A DNA stretch of 64,000 bases from Pseudalkalibacillus hwajinpoensis. GTDB lineage: Bacteria; Bacillota; Bacilli; Bacillales; Guptibacillaceae. The stretch is from positions 1,488,001-1,552,000 of the forward strand of contig NZ_JADFCM010000001.1 of assembly GCF_015234585.1 (NCBI RefSeq), written 5' to 3'. Shown here piece after piece: positions 55,277 through 64,000 of the stretch (position 1 is the first letter of the stretch; every line of letters starts with the position of its first letter). A program made the translations under genes and the position numbers. The notes under the pieces are model-generated. The model searched no databases. It worked only from the letters and a program-made list of their open reading frames with translations, and was not told the origin of the DNA.

Positions 55277-55912
55277 ATGGTTAATAGACCCGTAGTAATT
55301 GGTGTTGCCGGAGGTTCAGGCTCAGGTAAAACCACTGTAACAAGAGAGATATTTAAACAGTTTGCTGATCAATCAGTGTTAGTCATTGAACAGGATTCTT
55401 ATTATAAAGATCAGAGTGAAAAGTCAATGCCTGAAAGACTAGGTACAAACTATGACCATCCACTAGCGTTCGATAATGACCTGTTAATTGACCATGTGAA
55501 AGAACTAATGTTATATAACCCTATTCAAAAACCTGTCTATGACTATACAGTTCACACAAGATCTGATAAAATTATCCCTGTCGAACCAAAAGATGTCATT
55601 ATTTTGGAAGGTATCCTAATTCTTGAAGATGAACGTCTCCGTGATTTAATGGATATTAAGCTATTTGTAGACACGGATGCTGATCTCCGTATTTTAAGAA
55701 GAATGGTTCGGGATATCCGTGACAGAGGGAGAACGCTTGATTCTGTTGTAGAGCAATATACTTCAGTTGTTCGCCCCATGCATCTTCAGTTTATAGAACC
55801 TACAAAGCGTTACGCAGATATTATTGTTCCAGAAGGCGGGCAGAATAGAGTAGCCATCGACCTAATGGTAACGAAGATTCATACGATACTCGAAGATAAA
55901 GCCATGTTATAA
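55277..55912 (+). CDS. udk: Uridine kinase
   Basis: Phosphorylates uridine and cytidine in pyrimidine salvage. The protein has 211 residues, equal to B. subtilis Udk. P-loop [12 protein letters not shown] is at about 9-20. [32 protein letters not shown] and the catalytic-region [12 protein letters not shown] are present. I start at ATG 55277 after AAGGGGAAG; the frame is open from 55238 but that would read through the trmR terminator. greA follows after a short terminator. Confidence 0.96.
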   Translation: MVNRPVVIGVAGGSGSGKTTVTREIFKQFADQSVLVIEQDSYYKDQSEKSMPERLGTNYDHPLAFDNDLLIDHVKELMLYNPIQKPVYDYTVHTRSDKIIPVEPKDVIILEGILILEDERLRDLMDIKLFVDTDADLRILRRMVRDIRDRGRTLDSVVEQYTSVVRPMHLQFIEPTKRYADIIVPEGGQNRVAIDLMVTKIHTILEDKAML

Positions 55913-55921
55913 CGATTAAAC

Positions 55922-55944
55922 GAGGTATATTTACCTCTTTTTTT
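55922..55944 (+). terminator. Short terminator after udk
   Basis: GAGGTA pairs with TACCTC around TATT, then seven T. The stem is only six pairs. Confidence 0.7.
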
Positions 55945-55994
55945 CATACAGTTTATTACGATTGATGCCCTTAATTGATGAAGGAGTGAAAGAA

Positions 55995-56471
55995 ATGGCA
56001 GAGGATAAAAAGTATTACATGACACAAGATGGTAAAGAAAAGCTTGAAAAGGAACTTGATTCCCTTAAAACAGAGAAAAGAAAAGAAGTAGTAGAACGAA
56101 TTAAAATTGCTCGTAGTTTTGGAGATCTATCTGAGAACTCTGAGTATGACGCTGCAAAAGATGAGCAGGCATTTGTCGAGGCGCGTATTCAAACAGTTGA
56201 AAATATGATTCGTAATGCTGAAATTATTGAAGAAGACAATAGCTCATCGAATGTTGTATCAATAGGTAAGCGGGTTAAATTTGTTGAGATTCCAGATGGA
56301 GATGAAGAAGAATATATTATCGTTGGTAGTGCTGAAGCTGATCCATTTGAAGGGAAAATTTCAAATGACTCACCTATGGCAAGAAGTCTTCTCGGCCGTC
56401 AAATTGGAGAAAAGGTTAACGTGCAAACTCCAGGCGGAGAAATTCGCGTTGAAATTCTAGAAGTTAGCTAA
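55995..56471 (+). CDS. greA: Transcript cleavage factor GreA
   Basis: Rescues backtracked RNA polymerase by stimulating transcript cleavage. The protein has 158 residues. The N-terminal coiled coil ([20 protein letters not shown]) carries the acidic tip motif [20 protein letters not shown]. The C-terminal FKBP-like domain ends with [18 protein letters not shown]. The ATG at 55995 has AAGGAGTGAAAG upstream; an upstream in-frame ATG lacks a site. It follows udk as in B. subtilis and ends at a strong terminator. Confidence 0.97.
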   Translation: MAEDKKYYMTQDGKEKLEKELDSLKTEKRKEVVERIKIARSFGDLSENSEYDAAKDEQAFVEARIQTVENMIRNAEIIEEDNSSSNVVSIGKRVKFVEIPDGDEEEYIIVGSAEADPFEGKISNDSPMARSLLGRQIGEKVNVQTPGGEIRVEILEVS

Positions 56472-56485
56472 TAAATGCAATGTTT

Positions 56486-56515
56486 AAAAAGACAGCCAAT
56501 CCGGCTGTCTTTTTC
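56486..56515 (+). terminator. Terminator after greA
   Basis: AAAAAGACAGCC pairs with GGCTGTCTTTTT around AATCC. Confidence 0.93.
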
Positions 56516-56619
56516 TATGGAATATCAATTGAATTAAAGTTATAAGTCAACAGCAAGTCCCAGGTTACTTATGTTTGAAATAGGGGACATCGGTCGACAC
56601 TCATATAGAGGTGAGTGGT

Positions 56620-58347
56620 ATGAGTAGGAGAAGGGTGACCGGAGTTGGTTTCCTCTTTATGTGCTTGATGTTCGTGCTAGTTGGGCGATTGATTCAGCTA
56701 CAATTAGTTGAAACGGAATCTTATTCAAAGCATGAAGTGAATTTAATAGAAGCTAGCATCGATCAGCGTACCCAATCTTATGTACTAGATGAAGGAAGGG
56801 GAACGATGCTAGATCGAAATGGTATTCCGATGAGTGAGACCATTCCAGCTTTGGTTCTATTTCCGTTTTTGAAAGATCGGGACTGGCCGATTGAAGAGGT
56901 AGCAAAGATTATAAAGACTTCTCCTGATGAAATCGACCGCTCTTTTGATAAGCGAAAGCAACCATTTAATTATGAAAAAAGACTAACATCTGAACAGATG
57001 AGGCAAATAAACGAATTAAGTATTCCGGGTGTTTACGCTGTAAATAAACCATTGAACGAAAATCCGTTAGCTGCTCATGTTATTGGAAGTGTAAGACCAA
57101 ATCCAGATCTAATCAAATCGAAATATCCTGAGAAATGGGCAGAAGGAATAATTAATGAACACACTAAATTAGGTATTTCAGGACTCCAGGCTGCTTTTGA
57201 TCCCTTTTTAATATCTGAAGGAGATACCACACTCCTTTATCATGCTGATCGTCAGGGAAATCCTCTACTCGGACTTGATGTGAAGCTTTTTTCAACAACA
57301 GACTCTTTCTACCCCCTTCAAGTGAAGACAACGTTGGATATGGAGATCCAGAACAGTCTTGAGGAAGCGGTAGATGAAGCAGGTATTACAAATGGTGGAG
57401 CAGTTTTACTTGATATCGAATCGAACAATCTTATTGGAATGGTGAGTCGTCCTCTCTTTGAATCGGATGATCCACTTGGAAAAGGCGCAGTCAATCAAAT
57501 GGTAAAAGGATATTTTCCAGGTTCGGTATTTAAAACGATTATTCTAGCAGCTGCCTATGAGAACGGGATAAAAGACACCCGCACATTCAACTGTGATCTA
57601 AATTTATATCGAGATGGACCTGGGAACCGTGACCTAGGAATCATGAACCTAAAGAGTAGCTTTGCAGCTAGCTGCAATGCCGCTTTCACAGAACTTGCTG
57701 AAGAGCTCATCAAACTTGATCCGGATGTGATTGAAAATACTGCAACAAAACTAGGGATTGGCAAAACTGTTGGTTGGGAAGATATGCTCTATCATTACGA
57801 AGATTTTAAACAGTTTCCCGACGAGTCGGAACCGGTCTTTTTTAAAGATGATAAAGATAAAGTTGTGATTAAGGCGATTGACCAAACAGCGATTGGGCAA
57901 TTAAATGTTAAGTTAAGTCCACTGGCTATCGCCAATATGATGGGGACAATTGGAAGAGAGGGAGAAGCAAAACAGGTGAGGGCCGTTAGTGACATACTTT
58001 ATAAAAATGGCACAACTTTCCTTAGTTTTAGTGAAAGAAACTTGAACGGAAAACTTTCGAATAAGGTAGTAAAGTCACTACAAGAATCGCTTCGAGAAGT
58101 AGTTGTAAGTGGAACCGGTCGTACATATTTAGCTGATTTACCAGTAAAAGTAGCTGGTAAGTCAGGTACTGCTGAACTTGGTGAAGATTTGTCATTTGAT
58201 CATCAGTGGTTCGCTGGTTACTTTCCTTATGATTCTCCAAAGTATGCTTTGGTTGTTGTTGATTTCGAACGAAAGGAGAAAGAATATAAAACTTATGAAG
58301 CTTTTGCTTCAATCGTTAAGCTGTTGCAACAATTTGAGAGACAATAA
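56620..58347 (+). CDS. pbpI: Class B penicillin-binding protein (PbpI-like)
   Basis: Peptidoglycan transpeptidase, 575 residues. It has an N-terminal membrane anchor at about 8-27, then a dimerisation/pedestal domain (ASIDQRTQSYVLDEGRGTMLDRNG, cited in part). The transpeptidase domain has Ser302-Val-Phe-Lys305, Ser351-Cys-Asn353 and Lys514-Ser-Gly516. All three active-site motifs are intact. B. subtilis YrrR (PbpI/PBP4b) is at the same position and is sporulation-expressed. ATG 56620 has GAGGTGAG upstream; GTG 56611 is part of that site. yrrS follows, as in B. subtilis. Confidence 0.92.
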   Translation: MSRRRVTGVGFLFMCLMFVLVGRLIQLQLVETESYSKHEVNLIEASIDQRTQSYVLDEGRGTMLDRNGIPMSETIPALVLFPFLKDRDWPIEEVAKIIKTSPDEIDRSFDKRKQPFNYEKRLTSEQMRQINELSIPGVYAVNKPLNENPLAAHVIGSVRPNPDLIKSKYPEKWAEGIINEHTKLGISGLQAAFDPFLISEGDTTLLYHADRQGNPLLGLDVKLFSTTDSFYPLQVKTTLDMEIQNSLEEAVDEAGITNGGAVLLDIESNNLIGMVSRPLFESDDPLGKGAVNQMVKGYFPGSVFKTIILAAAYENGIKDTRTFNCDLNLYRDGPGNRDLGIMNLKSSFAASCNAAFTELAEELIKLDPDVIENTATKLGIGKTVGWEDMLYHYEDFKQFPDESEPVFFKDDKDKVVIKAIDQTAIGQLNVKLSPLAIANMMGTIGREGEAKQVRAVSDILYKNGTTFLSFSERNLNGKLSNKVVKSLQESLREVVVSGTGRTYLADLPVKVAGKSGTAELGEDLSFDHQWFAGYFPYDSPKYALVVVDFERKEKEYKTYEAFASIVKLLQQFERQ

Positions 58348-58427
58348 CGAAACAAAAGTCAAGCCTTCTACGAATCATTTAGAGATGATAAAATAAGAGC
58401 AACAGCTAAATAGAGGAGTGGATGGGT

Positions 58428-59123
58428 TTGAGATCACGATATGGGGACCGACATTCAAAGAGAAAACAAAATATCGTATTAAATAGTTTAATTGGAATTG
58501 TTCTCGCAGTGATACTTGTACTTGTTGCCAACATTGTGTTTACGGGTAACGACTCTCAACAAACAGCAAGTGAAGAACAACCACCAGCACAAACAAGTTC
58601 AGATGAAAAATCGAATAAGAGCAGTGACGATTCCATTACTTCTGATGAAGCCGACTCGAAGGATTCAGAGTCCAATGATTCAGATTCTGACAGTAACGCT
58701 AATCAAGATAGTTCAAAAGATGAAAGTACTGACGAAGAGAAAGAAAAAGAAGAGAACGAAAAAGAAGAGAACGATAAAGAGAAAGAAGATAAAGAAGACC
58801 AGGACAAAGAGGAAGCTGATCAAGAGCCAGGTGAACCAAATCTTGAAGGACCGTGGGAGCCTGTGGGTACAGTGCAATCAGGTCCACATAAATCCAGTTA
58901 TACCAAAGGTACTGATGACTGGAATGAAAAAATAAAAGCTGCAGAATCTGTTATGGGTCTATCAGAAGATCAAATGACGATCTGGAGAATAGGTGGTAAT
59001 GGTGGGCCACAAAAGTCCTTTGCACGTGTTAGTAAAGCAGGATCTGGAAATCAAGTCTATTACATCGAACTTGAGTGGGTTGATGGAGAAGGTTGGAAGC
59101 CGGTTAGTGTTAAGCCAGAATAA
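58428..59123 (+). CDS. YrrS-like membrane protein (DUF1510)
   Basis: 231-residue single-span protein. It has a basic cytoplasmic N-terminus and a membrane helix at about 19-41 (LIGIVLAVILVLVANIVF). A long Ser/Asp/Glu/Lys-rich low-complexity stretch runs from about 45 to 140, and a conserved C-terminal DUF1510 domain starts at about 150 (YTKGTDDWNEKIKAAESVMGL). It forms the pbpI-yrrS pair known in B. subtilis; the function is unknown. I prefer TTG 58428, nine bases after AGAGGAG; ATG 58422 is too close to the site. The low-complexity part is probably a flexible wall-spanning linker. Confidence 0.85.
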   Translation: MRSRYGDRHSKRKQNIVLNSLIGIVLAVILVLVANIVFTGNDSQQTASEEQPPAQTSSDEKSNKSSDDSITSDEADSKDSESNDSDSDSNANQDSSKDESTDEEKEKEENEKEENDKEKEDKEDQDKEEADQEPGEPNLEGPWEPVGTVQSGPHKSSYTKGTDDWNEKIKAAESVMGLSEDQMTIWRIGGNGGPQKSFARVSKAGSGNQVYYIELEWVDGEGWKPVSVKPE

Positions 59124-59124
59124 C

Positions 59125-59157
59125 AAAAAGCAGGAGCAAATGCTCCTGCTTTTTTTA
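59125..59157. terminator. Bidirectional terminator between yrrS-like and yrzA-like genes
   Basis: AAAAAGCAGGAGC pairs with GCTCCTGCTTTTT around AAAT, with A and T tracts on either side. Confidence 0.93.
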
Positions 59158-59361
59158 TTTAGCTTTAAAATGAACAACAGCAGAGTAATAAGGTCTGCCT
59201 GTTTTTTCATGTGTAAGAGCGTGATGCTGAACAGAATGAACTTGAAGCAGCAGTGCACGGTTGTTATCGATCTGAGTCTGAATTTTATTCTCGATTTCTT
59301 CAAGCGAAAATCCTTCGAAAAATTCTACTTTATCATCTATCCGTTCAAGGGAAAAACTCAT
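59155..59361 (-). CDS. DUF2536 protein (YrzA-like)
   Basis: 68-residue soluble protein. It begins SFSLERIDDKVEFFEGFSLEE and ends RPYYSAVVHFKAK, matching the DUF2536/YrzA family of unknown function. It is read toward yrrS and shares its terminator. AAGGAGG lies before the ATG on the minus strand. B. subtilis yrzA sits between yrrS and yrrT in the same way. No catalytic or metal motif is visible apart from a His-rich VHSVQHHALTHEKTG. Confidence 0.85.
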   Translation of the reverse strand: MSFSLERIDDKVEFFEGFSLEEIENKIQTQIDNNRALLLQVHSVQHHALTHEKTGRPYYSAVVHFKAK

Positions 59362-59428
59362 TTATTGCTCCTCCTTAAAATACTTTCCACATAACAGTGT
59401 ACACATTTTTGTTAAATCATACAAATTG

Positions 59429-59446
59429 ATATTCAAAAAAGAATAT
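59429..59446. promoter_or_regulatory. Inverted repeat upstream of the yrrT operon
   Basis: ATATTC-N6-GAATAT in the AT-rich 152-base gap before yrrT. It could be part of a CymR site, but I cannot confirm a match to that consensus. Confidence 0.3.
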
Positions 59447-59513
59447 GATAAGTTAGAACCATAATGCATATTATTCATACCTTAATACTATGAATTAAAA
59501 ACAGGAAAGCGAT

Positions 59514-60161
59514 GTGACAGCAATGGGAAGAGAGTTTATTGATTTATTTGAGCGCTGGGCTGACTCGTATGACACAACGGTGTCTGGTCAAGATGAAGAG
59601 TATCGTGATGTCTTTAAGGGATACGACGGCATTCTATCTGCAGTTGCTCAAGCTTCCTCAGGCCACGTGTTAGAATTTGGCGTTGGAACAGGGAACTTAA
59701 CTTCTATTCTACTTAAGAAAGGCTTGTCGGTAACCGGTATAGAGCCATCAAAAGCGATGAGAGAAAAGGCGAGTGAAAGATTACCTCATGTCACGCTTCA
59801 TGATGGTGATTTTATGGATTTTCCAACTCCGACTAACCCTGTACAAACAATCGTGAGTACCTATGCATTTCACCATCTCACTGACGAAGAAAAAAGTATC
59901 GCCATTCACAAATATAGCCAACTACTGGCTCAAAATGATAAAATTGTATTTGCGGATACAGCATTTAAGGATGACAATGCTAGAGTAAAGATGCATGAGA
60001 AAGTGAAAGCAAAGGGATATTACAATTTGCTACAAGATTTACAGTCGGAATATTATACGACGATTTCAGTGTTGGAGACATTATTTCGAAAGCATGGATT
60101 CGACGTTACTTTTACTCAACTAAACGATTTTGTTTGGTTGATGGAAGCCATCAAAAATTGA
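59514..60161 (+). CDS. yrrT: SAM-dependent methyltransferase YrrT
   Basis: Class I methyltransferase, 215 residues (212 from the ATG at 59523). SAM-binding motif I is [19 protein letters not shown], followed by [20 protein letters not shown]-like [11 protein letters not shown] marks motif IV/V. The substrate is unknown. In B. subtilis yrrT heads the CymR-controlled yrrT-mtnN-mccA-mccB operon, and the same order is seen here with luxS added. The GTG at 59514 is four bases after AGGAAAG. The ATG at 59523 gives the family start MGREFIDLF but lies 13 bases from the site, so the start is uncertain. Confidence 0.88.
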   Translation: MTAMGREFIDLFERWADSYDTTVSGQDEEYRDVFKGYDGILSAVAQASSGHVLEFGVGTGNLTSILLKKGLSVTGIEPSKAMREKASERLPHVTLHDGDFMDFPTPTNPVQTIVSTYAFHHLTDEEKSIAIHKYSQLLAQNDKIVFADTAFKDDNARVKMHEKVKAKGYYNLLQDLQSEYYTTISVLETLFRKHGFDVTFTQLNDFVWLMEAIKN

Positions 60162-60180
60162 ACAAGTAAAGGAGTTCGTC

Positions 60181-60885
60181 ATGAAGATCGGTATTATTGG
60201 AGCAATGGAAGAAGAAGTTAGAATTTTACGTGACCGTCTCGATCACAGAGAAGAACAGGTGATTGCAGGATCTGAGTTCACTACAGGAAGCATAGATGGC
60301 CAGGAGGTAGTTCTCTTAAAATCAGGCATTGGTAAAGTGAATGCGGCCATCGGAACAACATTAATGAATCAACTATTTAAACCAGACTACATTCTCAATA
60401 CAGGCTCTGCGGGTGGATTTAATCCTGAATTAAAAGTAGGCGACATCGTGATTTCTTCAGAAGTTCGTTACCATGATGTAGATGCAACCATTTTTGGTTA
60501 CGAATACGGCCAGGTTCCTCAAATGCCGGCTCTTTATGAACCGAACAGCATGCTTGTTGAAGCTGCTGAGCGAAGTGCTGAGAAAGTAACGGAACATCAG
60601 GTAGTAAAAGGAATGATCGCGACTGGCGATTCCTTTATGGATGATGCGGAGAGAGTTGACTATGTCAGGTCAAAACTTGCGAACCTAGACGCTGCAGAAA
60701 TGGAAGCAGGAGCGATTGCACAAGTTTGTTATCAGTTCGGTACACCTTTTGTGATTATCCGCTCACTTTCTGATATTGCAGGGAAAGAATCAAATATTTC
60801 TTTCGATCAATTTCTTGAGACAGCTTCAATTAATTCAGCAAACTTAATTTTAAATCTAGTGGAGGAGTTGAGTAAGAATGGCTAA
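60181..60885 (+). CDS. mtnN: MTA/SAH nucleosidase
   Basis: Hydrolyses 5'-methylthioadenosine and S-adenosylhomocysteine to adenine plus methylthioribose or S-ribosylhomocysteine. The protein has 234 residues. It starts [16 protein letters not shown]. It has the catalytic-region [13 protein letters not shown] and [16 protein letters not shown], the substrate-site [17 protein letters not shown], and the catalytic Asp in [10 protein letters not shown]. It lies 19 bases after yrrT with AAAGGAG upstream. The stop overlaps luxS by 8 bases, so its product S-ribosylhomocysteine passes to the next enzyme in the operon. Confidence 0.97.
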   Translation: MKIGIIGAMEEEVRILRDRLDHREEQVIAGSEFTTGSIDGQEVVLLKSGIGKVNAAIGTTLMNQLFKPDYILNTGSAGGFNPELKVGDIVISSEVRYHDVDATIFGYEYGQVPQMPALYEPNSMLVEAAERSAEKVTEHQVVKGMIATGDSFMDDAERVDYVRSKLANLDAAEMEAGAIAQVCYQFGTPFVIIRSLSDIAGKESNISFDQFLETASINSANLILNLVEELSKNG

Positions 60886-61345
60886 AAAAATGAATGTAGA
60901 AAGTTTTAATCTTGATCATACAAAGGTAGCAGCACCATATGTTCGTCTAGTAGGCGTAACAAAAGGACCAAATGGTGATGAGATTTATAAGTATGATATT
61001 CGTTTCAAACAACCAAACAAAGAGCACATGGAAATGGCTGGTCTACACTCAATCGAACACTTGATGGCAGAAAATATTCGTAATCATATGGAGAACGTCG
61101 TTGATATTGGTCCGATGGGATGCCAGACTGGGTTTTATCTTGCAGTTCTAAATCATTCAAACTACGACGAGATTCTAGAAGTACTCGAGAAAACATTGCA
61201 GGATGTTCTAAATGCACAAGAAGTACCAGCGTGCAACGAAGTACAATGCGGCTGGGCTGCTAACCATAGTTTAGAAGGAGCAAAAGAAATCGCAGACGAA
61301 ATGCTGACACATCGTGATGAGTGGCACATTATCTTCGCCAAATAG
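60878..61345 (+). CDS. luxS: S-ribosylhomocysteine lyase LuxS
   Basis: Splits S-ribosylhomocysteine into homocysteine and DPD, the precursor of autoinducer 2. The protein has 155 residues. The metal ligands are His57 and His61 in HSIEH and Cys124 in VQCGW; the catalytic Cys82 is in GPMGCQTGF. All are intact. It is inserted between mtnN and mccA, overlapping mtnN by 8 bases and leaving 15 bases to mccA, with GGAGGAG inside mtnN as site. In B. subtilis luxS is elsewhere. Its place here suggests a primary role in homocysteine recycling; AI-2 release is a by-product unless a receptor exists. Confidence 0.96.
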   Translation: MAKKMNVESFNLDHTKVAAPYVRLVGVTKGPNGDEIYKYDIRFKQPNKEHMEMAGLHSIEHLMAENIRNHMENVVDIGPMGCQTGFYLAVLNHSNYDEILEVLEKTLQDVLNAQEVPACNEVQCGWAANHSLEGAKEIADEMLTHRDEWHIIFAK

Positions 61346-61360
61346 AAAGGATTTCACGCT

Positions 61361-62284
61361 ATGGAAATCTTTCATAATATTCATGAGCTCGTAGGCCGAA
61401 CTCCGGTCATCGAGCTCCATCATTTTGATCTACCAGGAGGCGTTCGCCTTTTTGCAAAGTTAGAGTTTTATAATCCTGGGGGAAGTATTAAAGATCGTCT
61501 TGGTCAGGAACTACTTCAGGAAGCGATTGATCATAATCGAATAGCCCCGGGCGGAACATTTATTGAGCCTACAGCTGGAAATACAGGCATTGGTCTTGCT
61601 CTTGCAGCGGTTAATCGAGGGTACACCGTGATGTTTGTGGTTCCAGAAAAATTCAGTATGGAAAAACAGGATTTAATGAGGGCGCTTGGTGCGAAAATTG
61701 TCAATACCCCTACTGAGCTTGGAATGAAAGGGGCAATAGCTCGAGCTGAAGAGCTAATTGAGGAAATCCCTAATTCATACATGCCTCGTCAGTTTGGTAA
61801 TCCTGCTAACCCACTAACCTACTACAAAACACTTGGTCCAGAGTTGTGGAAGCAGCTTGACGGTGAGCTTGATGTTTTTGTAGCTGGGGCTGGAACTGGT
61901 GGAACATTTATGGGTACAGCTCGCTATTTGAGGGAGCAGAAGGCGAATGTGAAAACCGTTATTGTAGAACCCGAGGGATCCATTTTAAATGGTGGAGAAT
62001 CTGGTCCTCATAAAACAGAGGGGATTGGTATGGAGTTTCTACCTGATTATATGGACGAAGCCTACTTTGATAGTATTCATACCGTAACAGATGAAGTAGC
62101 CTTCAAACGTGTAAAAGAGCTCGCTGAAAAAGAGGGCCTTTTAGTTGGAAGTTCCTCTGGAGCAGCGCTCGAGGCGGCTCTTATCGAAGCACAGCACGCT
62201 CGTCCCGGAACAAATATCGCTACGATTTTTCCAGATAGTAGTGAACGATACTTAAGTAAGAAGATTTATCAAGGAGGCATTTAA
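61361..62284 (+). CDS. mccA: O-acetylserine-dependent cystathionine beta-synthase
   Basis: PLP enzyme of the cysteine synthase fold, 307 residues. It joins homocysteine to an activated serine to give cystathionine. The PLP lysine is Lys44 in GGSIKDRLG. The substrate loop PTAGNTGIGLA and the phosphate-binding GAGTGGTFMG are present. The GSSSGAALEAAL near the end holds the PLP-nitrogen serine. Relative to CysK the loop reads TAGNTG rather than TSGNTG, typical of MccA/YrhA. It sits between luxS and mccB, which uses its product. AGAAAGGA precedes the ATG. Confidence 0.92.
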   Translation: MEIFHNIHELVGRTPVIELHHFDLPGGVRLFAKLEFYNPGGSIKDRLGQELLQEAIDHNRIAPGGTFIEPTAGNTGIGLALAAVNRGYTVMFVVPEKFSMEKQDLMRALGAKIVNTPTELGMKGAIARAEELIEEIPNSYMPRQFGNPANPLTYYKTLGPELWKQLDGELDVFVAGAGTGGTFMGTARYLREQKANVKTVIVEPEGSILNGGESGPHKTEGIGMEFLPDYMDEAYFDSIHTVTDEVAFKRVKELAEKEGLLVGSSSGAALEAALIEAQHARPGTNIATIFPDSSERYLSKKIYQGGI

Positions 62285-63421
<1,137 letters not shown>

Positions 63422-63425
63422 TAGT

Positions 63426-63463
63426 AGAACCCTTATCTGATATATTTGGATAAGGGCTCTTTA
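63426..63463 (+). terminator. Terminator after mccB
   Basis: AGAACCCTTATC pairs with GATAAGGGCTCT (one mismatch), then TTT. Confidence 0.8.
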
Positions 63464-63504
63464 ATGATTGGAAAGAGTTACATCTCTAGTAGACCCGTTT
63501 CTTA

Positions 63505-63513
63505 TGGTAGAAT
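63505..63513 (+). promoter_or_regulatory. Extended -10 promoter of the yrhC-like gene
   Basis: TGG followed by TAGAAT at 63508-63513; no clear -35. Confidence 0.45.
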
Positions 63514-63536
63514 AAGAGACGGGAGAGGTGAGCGCT

Positions 63537-63767
63537 ATGAAGCAACTTCAAGACAAAATGAAAGATTATAAACGTTTTGCGTTTGTATTGCTTAGTCTTA
63601 GTGTTTTCTTATATATTGGTTCTTTTCTTCCAGTTGAAGGGAAGACGGATGGTGCAGCCCTTATTTTAACGGGTGGTGGGTTTGTACTCGTTGGGATTGC
63701 GATTTTCTTCTATTCTCGCGCTATCGCTATTCAAAAAAAAATAAACGAGCAAGATATAAACTATTAA
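63537..63767 (+). CDS. YrhC-like membrane protein
   Basis: 76-residue protein with two membrane helices at about 15-32 and 41-62 and a charged C-terminus. It fits the YrhC family of unknown function, which lies directly downstream of mccB (yrhB) in B. subtilis. The ATG at 63537 has GGGAGAGGTGAG upstream; the GTG at 63528 lies inside that site. A terminator separates it from mccB and an extended -10 precedes it, so it can be expressed on its own. Confidence 0.8.
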   Translation: MKQLQDKMKDYKRFAFVLLSLSVFLYIGSFLPVEGKTDGAALILTGGGFVLVGIAIFFYSRAIAIQKKINEQDINY

Positions 63768-63801
63768 ACGATATATGATGAATGATCCATATGTTTTAAT
63801 G

Positions 63802-63831
63802 AAAGCCGCTTCCTTTTTGGAAGCGGCTTTT
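63802..63831. terminator. Terminator between the yrhC-like gene and the OmpA/MotB-like gene
   Basis: AAAGCCGCTTCC pairs with GGAAGCGGCTTT around TTTTT, followed by T. It separates two convergent genes. Confidence 0.9.
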
Positions 63832-63838
63832 GTATTTC

Positions 63839-64000
63839 CTAATAAGTCATGATTTCTTTAAGGCGTCCCTGCCATTTCTCGTCATCAAGAATAATTTGAA
63901 AAGAGATTCTTCTGTTTTTCTCGTACGCATCACTTGTATCTTCTTCAATAACTGGTTTATATTCTGAATATCCCGTTGCCGCTAAATATTTTGCATATTC
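63839..64000 (-). CDS. OmpA/MotB-like C-terminal fragment
   Basis: The minus strand is open from the window edge to a TAG at 63839-63841, giving the last 53 residues of a protein. The sequence EYAKYLAATGYSEYKPV, then AYEKNRRISFQIIL, matches the end of the OmpA/MotB peptidoglycan-binding domain, where NRR-[IV] contacts the cell wall. In a Bacillus this suggests a MotB-like stator or another wall-anchored membrane protein; the N-terminus needed to decide is outside the window. It converges on the yrhC-like gene. Confidence 0.7.
   Translation of the reverse strand, partial: EYAKYLAATGYSEYKPVIEEDTSDAYEKNRRISFQIILDDEKWQGRLKEIMTY

Noticed and set aside
58516..58935. Lys/Arg-rich 139-codon frame within the yrrS-like gene
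   Set aside because: It is the out-of-frame shadow of the Asp/Glu/Lys-rich linker.

Overview
The window is a chromosomal segment of an endospore-forming, low-GC member of the Bacillaceae. It carries spore genes (safA, coxA, bofC, spoVB, an RsfA-type regulator, YrzE/YrrS/YrzA/YrhC orthologues), Bacillus-type AGGAGG ribosome-binding sites, TTG and GTG starts, T-box leaders and a Bacillus-type 6S RNA. Gene order closely follows the obg-to-yrhC region of Bacillus subtilis. The protein sequences diverge enough that this is another genus-level lineage; I cannot name the species. No rRNA, tRNA, prophage, transposase or CRISPR array was seen. Layout: 1-2.7 kb holds the end of obg and the pheB-pheA pair. 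2.7-8.1 kb is the de novo NAD block: niaR-nifS divergent from nadB-nadC-nadA around a NiaR operator. nadC is frameshifted in this sequence. 8.2-13.2 kb holds spore-assembly genes (safA with long repeats, a kinase-like gene, the coxA lipoprotein, bofC) and yebC. 13.3-18.2 kb is ruvA-ruvB-DUF2905-queA-tgt-yajC (branch migration plus queuosine tRNA modification) and yrzE. 18.3-26.7 kb is membrane functions: an ArsB/NhaD-type carrier, DUF421, SpoVB flippase, small export protein, comN, separate secD and secF, a cation diffusion facilitator, and a LapA-type protein. 26.8-34.4 kb has recJ-apt-relA-dtd, a multi-SH3 amidase and a tiny HTH protein. 34.4-38.2 kb is a T-box-controlled hisS-aspS operon followed by 6S RNA. 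38.2-38.73 kb is an array of about 119-bp palindromic repeats. 38.7-40.9 kb has rsfA-like and rarA on the minus strand. 41.0-49.0 kb contains yczE-like, cymR, yrvO-mnmA, a TPR gene, recD2, a zinc-ribbon protein and an AI-2E-family permease. 49.0-53.1 kb is T-box-alaS-ireB-ruvX-DUF1292. 53.3-59.4 kb contains mltG, trmR, udk, greA, pbpI, yrrS and yrzA. 59.5-63.8 kb is yrrT-mtnN-luxS-mccA-mccB and yrhC. The last 160 bases are the C-terminus of an OmpA/MotB-like protein. The genes form several coherent pathways. NifS, NadB, NadC and NadA make nicotinate mononucleotide from aspartate, with NifS presumably supplying the NadA cluster. YrvO and MnmA make 2-thiouridine in tRNA. QueA and Tgt make queuosine, and TrmR methylates wobble hydroxyuridine. 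MtnN, LuxS, MccA and MccB recycle S-adenosylhomocysteine through homocysteine to cysteine; CymR, the known regulator of cysteine genes, lies in the same window. The observations most worth checking are the repeat array, whose units change both sides of their stems together while keeping the fold; the nadC frameshift; the separate secD/secF; the enlarged SafA repeat region; and the overlapping GAC/CAC codons in the hisS-aspS T-box.
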